A stretch of 64,000 nucleotides of DNA from Planktothrix tepida PCC 9214 (lineage in GTDB: Bacteria > Cyanobacteriota > Cyanobacteriia > Cyanobacteriales > Microcoleaceae). Location: the NCBI RefSeq assembly GCF_900009145.1, contig NZ_LN889813.1:762972-826971 (forward strand), in the 5' to 3' direction. The position numbers and the translations under genes are program-made. The notes beneath the pieces were generated by a model that did no database searches, was not told the DNA's origin, and saw only the letters and a list, made by a program, of their open reading frames with translations. Shown here one piece after another: positions 8,899 to 16,129 of the stretch (position 1 is its first letter; every line of letters starts with the position of its first letter).

Positions 8899-10338
8899 AT
8901 GAGTCAATGCCTTAACCCAGATTGCCTCCAACTCAACTCTCAAACAACAATTTTTTGTCAAAAATGTGGCTCGAAATTACTGTTAACAGATCGATATCGA
9001 GCTTTAAAAATATTAGGTCAAGGAGGATTTGGTCGAACATTTCTAGCAGTTGATGAGCATAAACCGTCTCAACCCTATTGTGTAATTAAACAATTTTTAC
9101 CGCAAGCTCAAGGCACAAATAATCAACAAAAAGCCGAGGAACTGTTTAAACAAGAAGCGATACAATTAGAACAGTTAGGCAAACATCAACAAATTCCTGA
9201 ATTATTCGCCTATTTAATCCAAGATCATCGTCAATATTTAGTCCAAGAATATATTGAGGGACAAAATTTAGCTCAAGAATTAACAGAAATTGGGGCATTT
9301 CCCGAAGTTAAAATTATTAATTTTTTAGGAGATTTATTGCCTGTTTTAGCGTTTATTCATCAACAACAAGTAATTCATCGAGATATTAAACCGGAAAATA
9401 TTATTAGAAGAAAGAGCGATAATAAATTAGTTTTAGTAGATTTTGGAGCAGCTAAAGCAGCTACTATAACGGCGTTAGCAGTCACAGGAACAGTTATTGG
9501 TTCTGCCCAATATACTGCACCCGAACAAGCGATTGGAAAACCAACTTTTGCGAGTGATTTATATAGTTTAGGGGTAACTTGTATTCATTTATTAACGAAT
9601 ATTGAACCGTTTGATTTATTTGATAGTGGTGAAGGGGATTGGGTGTGGCGAGATTATTTAACAGTTAAAGTTAATAATACTTTGGGTCAAGTCTTAGATA
9701 AACTCTTACAACCGGGAACTAGAAAACGTTTTCAAACGGCTCAAGAAGTCTTAGAAGCATTACAATTAACCCAAAAACCGATATCACCACCGACACCCCA
9801 ACCAACACCCCAACCAACACCGCCACCAACATCCCAACCAACACCGCCACCAACACCCCAAACCCATATAGAATTAAAGCCAGCTAGAGGAGTTAATTAT
9901 CATCAATTAGAACAACTTTTGAAAGCCAGAAAGTGGAAAGAAGCAGACCAAGAAACGGCTAAAAAAATGTTAGAAGTCGCCGGAAGAACAAAGGAGGGAT
10001 ATTTAAGGGTTGAAGATATTGATAATTTTCCCTGTGAGGATTTACGAACGATTGACCAACTTTGGGTCAAATATAGCAATGGATGCTTCGGCTTTTCGGT
10101 ACAGAAGCGCATCTATAAAAGTCTGGAAGGAACCCGGAGTTATGATAGTAAAGTCTGGGAAGCGTTTGGTGATCAGGTGGGTTGGCGTGTAGGAGGTAGC
10201 TGGTTGTACTACAAAGATCTAAAATTCAATCAGACAGCAGAAATTGGCTATCTCCCGGTTTTGGGTTTCGGGTTTGGGGGTTTAGGTGGTGGGTGGGGTG
10301 GGGTGGGTGTTTCTCTTCTCTCGCATCGAGACTTGTAG
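8899..10338 (+). CDS. Ser/Thr protein kinase with zinc ribbon and C-terminal GUN4 domain
   Basis: This protein is 479 aa from the ATG at 8899; an in-frame GTG at 8872 would add nine residues of low quality. In order it has a short zinc ribbon (C.NPDC...FCQKCG), a Hanks-type kinase domain, a Pro/Thr/Gln linker of repeated PTP units (about 290-320), and a GUN4 domain (about 328-479). Kinase marks are the G-loop GQGGFGRTF, VIK lysine, HRDIKPENI catalytic loop and DFGAAK. In the GUN4 domain, YHQLEQLLKARKWKEADQET and the gly-rich tail are typical. GUN4 binds porphyrins and bilins, so the kinase may respond to tetrapyrroles; that link is inference. Its neighbours give no target. Confidence 0.88.
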   Translation: MSQCLNPDCLQLNSQTTIFCQKCGSKLLLTDRYRALKILGQGGFGRTFLAVDEHKPSQPYCVIKQFLPQAQGTNNQQKAEELFKQEAIQLEQLGKHQQIPELFAYLIQDHRQYLVQEYIEGQNLAQELTEIGAFPEVKIINFLGDLLPVLAFIHQQQVIHRDIKPENIIRRKSDNKLVLVDFGAAKAATITALAVTGTVIGSAQYTAPEQAIGKPTFASDLYSLGVTCIHLLTNIEPFDLFDSGEGDWVWRDYLTVKVNNTLGQVLDKLLQPGTRKRFQTAQEVLEALQLTQKPISPPTPQPTPQPTPPPTSQPTPPPTPQTHIELKPARGVNYHQLEQLLKARKWKEADQETAKKMLEVAGRTKEGYLRVEDIDNFPCEDLRTIDQLWVKYSNGCFGFSVQKRIYKSLEGTRSYDSKVWEAFGDQVGWRVGGSWLYYKDLKFNQTAEIGYLPVLGFGFGGLGGGWGGVGVSLLSHRDL

Positions 10339-10429
10339 ACTGTAACATATAAGGCTTACAGATTTTCGTAAATTTATGACATCAACATTTTCCTTGAAGT
10401 CAAGCGGGTTGCAGGTTTCCGATAGGGTC

Positions 10430-10494
10430 AGAAACCCAGTTTCTTAATTGAGCTTTTTGTTAGTAGCAAAGGTTAAGGCAGAAACCGGGTTTCT
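10430..10494. repeat. Two copies of the CCGGGTTTCT element
   Basis: AGAAACCCAGTTTCT at 10430-10444 and AGAAACCGGGTTTCT at 10480-10494 lie between the kinase gene and the UPF0175 gene. Each is close to palindromic. They belong to the same family as the pair at 3210-3270. Confidence 0.65.
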
Positions 10495-10570
10495 TGGAGG
10501 TGCTGGTGGGGATAAGAAAATAATTAATCTCAATAAACAAGTTGATTAATTCAATCACATTAAAAAAACT

Positions 10571-10816
10571 ATGAGCAAACTGATCTTAGAAATTCCTGAA
10601 GATTTAGCAGAAACTTTACATTTGCCACCATCGGAAAGACTTTCAAGAGTTAAAAGAGAACTAGCGATCAGACTTTATCAGAGAGGAATTTTATCTTTCG
10701 GTAAAGCACGACAATTAGCCGAAGTAAGTAAATGGGAATTTCATGAGTTACTAAGTCAAGAAAACATTGAACGCAGTTATGATTTAGAAGAATTAGAAAC
10801 TGATTTATATAATTGA
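10571..10816 (+). CDS. UPF0175 family protein, probable antitoxin
   Basis: This protein of 81 aa begins with a short strand (MSKLILEIPEDLAETLHLPP). The UPF0175 helices follow (LSRVKRELAIRLYQRGILSFGKARQLAEVSKWEFHELL), a helix-turn-helix-like block usually found in antitoxins. Its stop codon lies 2 bp before the hicA ATG, so the two are translationally coupled. UPF0175 members more often pair with PIN-like DUF3368 toxins; here it heads a HicAB pair, which is unusual. The DNA-binding and autoregulatory role is inferred from the family. Confidence 0.75.
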   Translation: MSKLILEIPEDLAETLHLPPSERLSRVKRELAIRLYQRGILSFGKARQLAEVSKWEFHELLSQENIERSYDLEELETDLYN

Positions 10817-10818
10817 GG

Positions 10819-11007
10819 ATGAAAGTAAAAGATATCATTAAACGATTAGAACAAGATGGTTGGTATTTAGCAAGGACTCAAGGAAGTCATCGGCAATTTA
10901 AGCACACTTTAAAGTCTGGTCTTGTTACTGTTCCTGGTAAACCATCAGATGATTTAGCACCAGGAACATTAAATAGTATTATTAAACAAGCTCAAATTAA
11001 TCTTTAA
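10819..11007 (+). CDS. hicA: HicA-type mRNA interferase toxin
   Basis: This protein of 62 aa begins at the ATG 10819; a TTG at 10813 overlaps the upstream stop and is less likely. It shows the HicA double-stranded-RNA-binding fold: KVKDIIKRLEQDGWYLARTQGSHRQFKH with the catalytic His in GSHRQF, then VTVPGKPSDDLAPGTLNSIIKQA. HicA cleaves mRNA when free of HicB. It is followed after 20 bp by hicB, the standard toxin-first order. All expected residues are present, so it is probably functional. Confidence 0.9.
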   Translation: MKVKDIIKRLEQDGWYLARTQGSHRQFKHTLKSGLVTVPGKPSDDLAPGTLNSIIKQAQINL

Positions 11008-11027
11008 ATCTTAGGAAAAATTGACCC

Positions 11028-11237
11028 ATGAAACGTTACGCCATTGTCATTGAAAAAGCAGAAGGAAACTATTGCGCTTATGTTCCCGATTTACCGGGGT
11101 GTATTGCGACGGGTTACACCCTAGAAGAAACCGAAACACAAATCAGAGAAGCGATTATTTTTCATCTGGAAGGGTTAGAAATTGAAGGTTTACCAATTCC
11201 TGAACCTGTAGCGATATCCGAATATGTTGAAGTTTAA
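11028..11237 (+). CDS. hicB: HicB-type antitoxin
   Basis: This protein of 69 aa is the short form with only the partial RNase-H-like domain: YAIVIEKAEGNYCAYVPDLPGCIATGYTLEETETQIREAI then HLEGLEIEGLPIPEP. The usual C-terminal DNA-binding helix (HTH or RHH) of longer HicB proteins is missing. Repression of the operon may therefore fall to the UPF0175 protein encoded two genes upstream. That division of labour is inference. The gene sits 20 bp after hicA. Confidence 0.9.
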   Translation: MKRYAIVIEKAEGNYCAYVPDLPGCIATGYTLEETETQIREAIIFHLEGLEIEGLPIPEPVAISEYVEV

Positions 11238-11304
11238 TCCCAAAATTGAGGTTCGGTAATTTTTGCTAGAATAAAATCACACACCCATTGGAGGTTATCA
11301 ACTC

Positions 11305-11877
11305 ATGATGGTGCAAACCGTTACTAAAACCTATAGCTTTGAAGACTATCTCAATTATAAAGATGATACCGATCTTAAATATGAACTTTTTAATGGAGAA
11401 TTAATTCAGATTCCCCTTGGTAGTGGTTTACACGCTGAAATTTTACGTTTAATCTATGATATCTTAAAAGCAGAAATTCAACGATTACAATTAGATTGGG
11501 TTGTGCGACCTGGAACTGTAGGAGTGAGAACCGGAATCACAAAATCTCGTATTCCTGATTTATTAATCATGACGGAAACTCAACGTCAACTTTTGAGGAC
11601 ATTACCCTCAGCTATTCTCGAAGACCCGCCTTTATTAGTGGTTGAAATTGTTAGTCCCAATAACCCCGATGATGATTATCGTTATAAACGTTCAGAATAT
11701 GCAGCATTAGGCATTCCTGAATATTGGATTATTGACCCCCAAGAATTAAAAATATCAATTTTAACCTTAGTTTCTGGTTTATATGAAGTTATAGAAATGA
11801 GCCAAAAATATCCTATAAATTCTATAACTTTTCCTGAATTAAAATTAACCGTTGAACAAATTTTAAATCCTTTTTAG
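11305..11877 (+). CDS. Uma2 (DUF820) family putative endonuclease
   Basis: This protein of 190 aa is full length for the family. The restriction-enzyme-like core is visible as D85 (RIPDLLIM), E114 (LVVEIVSP) and K128 (YKRSEY), followed by the family tail IPEYWIIDP. The C terminus (FPELKLTVEQILNPF) corresponds to the remnant seen at 615-686. A GAGG Shine-Dalgarno lies 10 bp before the ATG. Uma2 genes are multi-copy in cyanobacteria and their role is not established; a nuclease activity is predicted from the PD-(D/E)xK fold. A dense palindrome and tandem-repeat patch starts directly after the stop codon. Confidence 0.85.
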   Translation: MMVQTVTKTYSFEDYLNYKDDTDLKYELFNGELIQIPLGSGLHAEILRLIYDILKAEIQRLQLDWVVRPGTVGVRTGITKSRIPDLLIMTETQRQLLRTLPSAILEDPPLLVVEIVSPNNPDDDYRYKRSEYAALGIPEYWIIDPQELKISILTLVSGLYEVIEMSQKYPINSITFPELKLTVEQILNPF

Positions 11878-12076
11878 ACCGGTTCCCCCCTCGTTTCTAG
11901 GTTCCACCTAGAAATGAAAAAAGGAGGCTCTGCCTCCTGTTATAATTAAGATTAGATCTCCTGTTATAATTAAGATTAGATCTCCTGTTATAATTAAGAT
12001 TAGATCTCCTGTTATAATTAAGATTAGAGGCAGAGCCTCAAATTGGCATTCCAATGCAGAGCATTGGAACGAGGAA
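11878..12076. repeat. Palindrome and tandem-repeat cluster after a Uma2 gene
   Basis: The patch contains a stem TTTCTAGGT/ACCTAGAAA (11894-11914) and a stem AGGAGGC/GCCTCCT (11922-11938). Four tandem copies of a 24-bp unit begin CCTGTTATAATTAAG at 11936, 11960, 11984 and 12008. An arm AGGCAGAGCC (12028-12037) is inverted relative to GGCTCTGCCT at 11926, and a perfect stem TTCCAATGC/GCATTGGAA lies at 12049-12069. The inverted GGCTCTGCCT arms bracket the tandem array. It fills the whole space between the convergent Uma2 and tyrS genes and may also serve as a bidirectional terminator. Confidence 0.85.
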
Positions 12077-13327
12077 TTAATCAATTAAACGGATAAATTT
12101 CTTTTTGCCAACTTGGAGAACTTTACCCTTTAATTCATCAATAGTATTAAACGTTAAATCAACTTCAGAAATGCGATCGCCATCTAACTTAACAGAGCCC
12201 CCTTGAATTTCTCGCCGCGCTTCACTGCTGCTTTTACATAACTTACTCGCACTGAGAATATAAAATAACTTTGCAGGAAATTGAATCTCAGCTAAGGAAA
12301 ACTCAGGAACCGCTTCTGCTGTTTTTGCATCCCCTTGAACTAAGGTTAAAGACGCTTTTTGAGCTTCTAACGCCGCTTCTTTCCCATGGAATTGAGACGC
12401 TATTTCTAATCCTAATAACTTTTGCTTATCCCTAGGATTTTCGGGTAATTGATCAAGGGGAAGATTCGTTAATAGTTCAAAATATTGGTTTAATAAATTA
12501 TCTTGAACCTTCTCTAATTTAGAATACATCGTTAACGGATCTTCCGATAACGCCACATAATTTCCCAGGGATTTTGACATTTTTTGAACGCCATCCGTCC
12601 CAATTAAAATTGGCATTAATAAACCAAATTGAGGTTTTTGTCCAAAATGCCGTTGTAAATCCCGTCCCACTGCTAAATTAAACTTTTGATCCGTACCCCC
12701 GATTTCAATATCCGCTTCCACCGCAACGGAATCATAACCTTGCATTAACGGATAGAGAAATTCATGTAAATAAATTGGACTTTCCTTTTCAAACCGCAGC
12801 GCAAAACCTTCTTTGGCTAACATTTGCCCGACGGTCATTGTTCCTAACAATTCCAGAATTTTAGCTAAATCTAATTGCGATAACCATTCCGAATTATAGC
12901 GAATTTCCAACCGTCCAGGGGTGTCAAAATCCAAAATCGGACGCAGTTGTTCTAAATAGGTTTGAGCATTTTTCTGCACATCTTCCGGGGTTAATTGACG
13001 ACGGACTTCGGATTTCCCCGTCGGGTCACCAATTCTAGCCGTAAAATCCCCAATAATTAACACAGCGATATGACCCGCATCTTGAAAAGCGCGTAACTTG
13101 CGAATGGGGATACTATGTCCTAAATGAATATCCGATGCAGTGGGATCAATGCCAAATTTAACCCGTAGAGGTCGATTTGTTGTCAATAATCGTTGACCCA
13201 AATTCTCATCGGGGTTCTCAGAGCTTATAATTTCAGGAAAAATCTCAGTAATCCCTCGGCGAAGGGGGGGAAAATCTTGTAGAGATACCGCCGATTCCAA
13301 TTCTACAGAAGGTTGACTCACAGCCAT
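12077..13327 (-). CDS. tyrS: Tyrosyl-tRNA synthetase
   Basis: This protein of 416 aa is a class I synthetase charging tRNA-Tyr. The HIGH motif appears as HLGH at residues 68-71, the tyrosine pocket around [21 protein letters not shown] (about 197-217), and KMSKS at 249-253. A C-terminal S4 RNA-binding domain follows (about 350-416, [24 protein letters not shown]). The HLGH/KMSKS pattern and length fit the TyrZ-like subgroup. The ATG at 13325-13327 is the natural start. It diverges from the PBP gene across 270 bp. No T-box leader is visible, as expected in cyanobacteria. Confidence 0.95.
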   Translation of the reverse strand: MAVSQPSVELESAVSLQDFPPLRRGITEIFPEIISSENPDENLGQRLLTTNRPLRVKFGIDPTASDIHLGHSIPIRKLRAFQDAGHIAVLIIGDFTARIGDPTGKSEVRRQLTPEDVQKNAQTYLEQLRPILDFDTPGRLEIRYNSEWLSQLDLAKILELLGTMTVGQMLAKEGFALRFEKESPIYLHEFLYPLMQGYDSVAVEADIEIGGTDQKFNLAVGRDLQRHFGQKPQFGLLMPILIGTDGVQKMSKSLGNYVALSEDPLTMYSKLEKVQDNLLNQYFELLTNLPLDQLPENPRDKQKLLGLEIASQFHGKEAALEAQKASLTLVQGDAKTAEAVPEFSLAEIQFPAKLFYILSASKLCKSSSEARREIQGGSVKLDGDRISEVDLTFNTIDELKGKVLQVGKKKFIRLID

Positions 13328-13597
13328 GATCTTAAAATTCTTTTGCCAATTTAGGGTAAAATCCGTTAACCTTGATCCCGGAATAAAAATTTGATCCGTA
13401 CCTTCGGGATTCTATCATTTCCCGCCCAACTAGGAGGAGATCTGTTCAACCCAAGCCTAAAGAAATCTGTTTCTAGGGTTTAACTGCACAATGCCAATGT
13501 TATATGCTATCACTGGAAGCTCAAAAAAAGTTAATATTTCTATCTGCAAGCCATAAATGTTATGTAGCCCTGTTTTCATTGAGGGAGTAAATTAAAC

Positions 13598-15526
13598 GTG
13601 TCGTCAACTAACACAATCCCACAGGAGGTTCAGGTCAACAACTCATCAACGTTGTTTGACTTTGTTCAGTCTGTTAGCAAAGTAACTGCCGGAACCTTAC
13701 TCGGCGTTACGATGTTAACCAGTTCTGTCGTCGCCGGTGGGCTGGTCGGCTTGGCAGTCAGTTTCCGCAATTTGCCGGATGTGCGGGTATTGCAGAACTA
13801 TGTTCCTACAGAAACCACCCACATCTATGATATTAAAGGGGTTCCTCTGGCCAGTCTTCACGATGAAGCTAACCGGGAAGTCGTCTCTCTCAATCAGATT
13901 TCTCCCCATCTGAAACGGGCTGTTATAGCGATTGAAGACAGCAATTTTTACTATCACAAGGGAATTAACCCGACGGGGATTGTCCGGGCGTTTCTGGCTA
14001 ACTTAGAAACGGGTTCCACGGTGGAAGGGGGTTCGACCCTGACCATGCAGTTGGTGAAAAACCTATTTTTATCCCCGAATCGTACCATTAGCCGTAAAGC
14101 CGCAGAATCGGTGATGGCGATTCGTTTAGAACAAATTTTATCCAAGGATGAGATTTTAGAACTCTATCTCAATCAAGTTTATTGGGGTCATAACCTTTAT
14201 GGGGCGGAAACCGCAGCCCAGAGTTATTTTAATAAATCAGCGGCGGATTTAACCTTAGCGGAAGCAGCGATGATGGCGGGTTTAATTCCTGCCCCGGAAG
14301 ATTATAGTCCGTTTGTGGATTACAAAAAAGCCAAACAAAGGCAGTTAACCGTTTTGAAGCGGATGCGGGAACTTCAGTGGATTACCCCCCAAGAAGAAGC
14401 CCAAGCCAAGAAACAAACCTTACTCGTCGGCAAAATTACCTCCTTTAGCAGTAGCCGTCTTCCCTATGTGACGGAAGCTGTGGTTGAGGAACTTTCTGAA
14501 CGCTTTGGTCGGGAGGCGGTTCTTAAAGGGGGAATGCGAATTCAAACCACCATTGATATGAATTTCCAACGGATGGCGGAAAAAACCATCAGTGAATGGC
14601 ATGAAAATTTATACTATCAAGGGGTTTATAACAGTTTACAAAATGGCCAAATTGCCCTGGTTTCTATTGACCCTCGTACCCATTTTGTTAAGGCGATGGT
14701 CGGGGGAGCCGATTATAAAACCAGTCAGTATAATCGAGCCATTCAAGCCCTACGTCAACCAGGATCTGCCTTTAAACCCTTTGTTTATTATGCGGCTTTT
14801 GCTAGTGGCAAATACGGGCCGGATTCAACGGTTTATGATACGCCCGTAAGTTATCCCGATGGCTATGGCTATTATTCCCCCCAAAACTACGGTGGAGGTT
14901 TCTCTGGGGCGGTGAGTATTCGTACAGCCTTAGAACACTCCTTGAATGTTCCGGCGGTAAAACTGGGTCAAGAGGTGGGACTCAATCAAGTGATTGAAGT
15001 GTGTCGAGTCCTGGGAATTAAGAGCCCGATTGAACCTGTTGTTTCTCTACCGTTGGGGTCGGTGGATTTAACGCCGATGGAAATGGCTGGAGCTTATGCC
15101 ACCTTTGCCAATGATGGCTGGCACTCTGACCCGACGTTTATTGTCCAAGTTACCGATAGTCAAGGCAATATTTTATTGGATAATACCCCAAAACCCCGAT
15201 TAGTCTTGGATCAATGGGCTGTGGCGTCTCTCAATAGCGTGTTACAAGGGGTGATTAATAGCGGGACAGCGACTCGTGCCCAAATCGGACGTCCGGCGGC
15301 GGGAAAAACTGGAACAACCTCTTCTGAACGGGATATTTGGTTTGTTGGGTATACTCCCGATTTAGCAACGGCTGTTTGGGTGGGTAATGATGACTATACT
15401 CCCCTAACCTATGGGGCAACGGGAGGAACTATTGTGGCTCCGATTTGGCGTGACTTTATGTTACAAGCATTAGATGGGAAACCAGCCACTTCTTTTAAAC
15501 CGGCTTCCGCTTATAGCAAACCTTAA
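13598..15526 (+). CDS. Class A penicillin-binding protein (PBP1A family)
   Basis: This protein of 642 aa starts with GTG, 9 bp after a GAGGGAG Shine-Dalgarno. It has a cytoplasmic tail, a membrane helix around residues 30-56, a glycosyltransferase domain (about 75-255, catalytic E113 in AIEDSNFYYH and EGGSTLTMQLVKN), and a transpeptidase domain. The transpeptidase motifs are SxxK at S390-K393 (GSAFKPF), SLN at 448-450, and KTGTT at 570-574. It polymerises and crosslinks peptidoglycan on the outer face of the membrane. The C-terminal extension is short. It is complete with all catalytic residues. Confidence 0.92.
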   Translation: MSSTNTIPQEVQVNNSSTLFDFVQSVSKVTAGTLLGVTMLTSSVVAGGLVGLAVSFRNLPDVRVLQNYVPTETTHIYDIKGVPLASLHDEANREVVSLNQISPHLKRAVIAIEDSNFYYHKGINPTGIVRAFLANLETGSTVEGGSTLTMQLVKNLFLSPNRTISRKAAESVMAIRLEQILSKDEILELYLNQVYWGHNLYGAETAAQSYFNKSAADLTLAEAAMMAGLIPAPEDYSPFVDYKKAKQRQLTVLKRMRELQWITPQEEAQAKKQTLLVGKITSFSSSRLPYVTEAVVEELSERFGREAVLKGGMRIQTTIDMNFQRMAEKTISEWHENLYYQGVYNSLQNGQIALVSIDPRTHFVKAMVGGADYKTSQYNRAIQALRQPGSAFKPFVYYAAFASGKYGPDSTVYDTPVSYPDGYGYYSPQNYGGGFSGAVSIRTALEHSLNVPAVKLGQEVGLNQVIEVCRVLGIKSPIEPVVSLPLGSVDLTPMEMAGAYATFANDGWHSDPTFIVQVTDSQGNILLDNTPKPRLVLDQWAVASLNSVLQGVINSGTATRAQIGRPAAGKTGTTSSERDIWFVGYTPDLATAVWVGNDDYTPLTYGATGGTIVAPIWRDFMLQALDGKPATSFKPASAYSKP

Positions 15527-15562
15527 TTCAGAATCCAGTTCAGCTTCTAGTAAACCCAGAGA

Positions 15563-15579
15563 GGGAAACAATTTTTCCC
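15563..15579. terminator. Hairpin GGGAAA/TTTCCC after the PBP gene
   Basis: GGGAAA at 15563-15568 pairs with TTTCCC at 15574-15579, 37 bp after the stop codon. It lies just upstream of a good -10 like box at 15590, so it may separate two transcripts. Confidence 0.4.
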
Positions 15580-15589
15580 GTGAGAAGAG

Positions 15590-15753
15590 TACAATAAAAG
15601 CAACACCCCCTGCTTAAGAAGTGGGTATCTGTTTCTGTGGGAATAAGCTAAAACGTTTTCCCTAGGCAATTGGAGTGATGGGTCTGTGGGAAATAACGCT
15701 CATTAGCTATTCCCAAAGATTAAAAGTTTTTATGCGTTAGGATCTAATTTGTT
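15590..15753 (+). ncRNA. Candidate structured leader or small RNA
   Basis: A TACAAT box at 15590-15595 is followed by a GC-richer stretch with pairings that exclude each other. TGGGAATAAGCT (15638-15649) can pair with AGCTATTCCCA (15705-15715). Alternatively GGGAA at 15639-15643 pairs with TTCCC near 15658-15662, while TGGGAAATA (15687-15695) pairs with TATTCCCA (15708-15715), which is followed by AAAGTTTTTA. Such switching is typical of leaders and regulatory RNAs. I could not match it to 6S RNA, Yfr-type RNAs or a known riboswitch. It ends at the RHH gene start. Confidence 0.3.
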
Positions 15754-15981
15754 ATGGAAAAGAATACATTTTCTTCGCCCAATACCACTCAGAAAGTGGA
15801 AGTTTCAATCCACATTGACTCGGAGTTACTCAATCAAATTAAACATCTGACCAATGATCCGAGTAAGGTGATTGAAACAGCCCTGCGTCAATGGCTTAGA
15901 GGAGAGCGTCCAGAGGATGAACTTGCCTTGACACTCCAGCGAAATCCCCCGATTCCACCGCGAGGGGAATGGAACGATTAA
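15754..15981 (+). CDS. Small ribbon-helix-helix / CcdA-like protein
   Basis: This protein of 75 aa has a flexible N terminus. A ribbon-helix-helix pattern follows: VEVSIHIDSELLNQIKHLTNDPSKVIETALRQWLRG, with a strand then two helices. An acidic and proline-containing tail follows (ERPEDELALTLQRNPPIPPRGEW), the kind that antitoxins use to wrap a toxin. No toxin gene follows; the next gene is a histidine kinase. It may be an orphan antitoxin or a small transcription factor. The upstream 160 bp could fold strongly and may control it. Confidence 0.6.
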   Translation: MEKNTFSSPNTTQKVEVSIHIDSELLNQIKHLTNDPSKVIETALRQWLRGERPEDELALTLQRNPPIPPRGEWND

Positions 15982-16129
15982 AATAAAATCCCTGATCAAT
16001 CAGGATTTTGTTGATTGGGGTGTCTTAAATTCTCAATAGGAGATTTAGGGCAATCGCTGTATATAGTTGAGTAGGAGGCGCGGCTAAACGCTTCGATGTT
16101 GGATGGTTCAGTTAACACAGTAGTCGCGG

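Noticed and set aside
11936-12030. Possible short CRISPR array
   Set aside because: The 24-bp units are directly adjacent with no unique spacers, and no cas genes are near. It is a simple tandem repeat.
15590-15753. 6S RNA (ssrS/ssaA)
   Set aside because: I could not place the conserved features of cyanobacterial 6S RNA here. I kept it only as an unnamed structured candidate.
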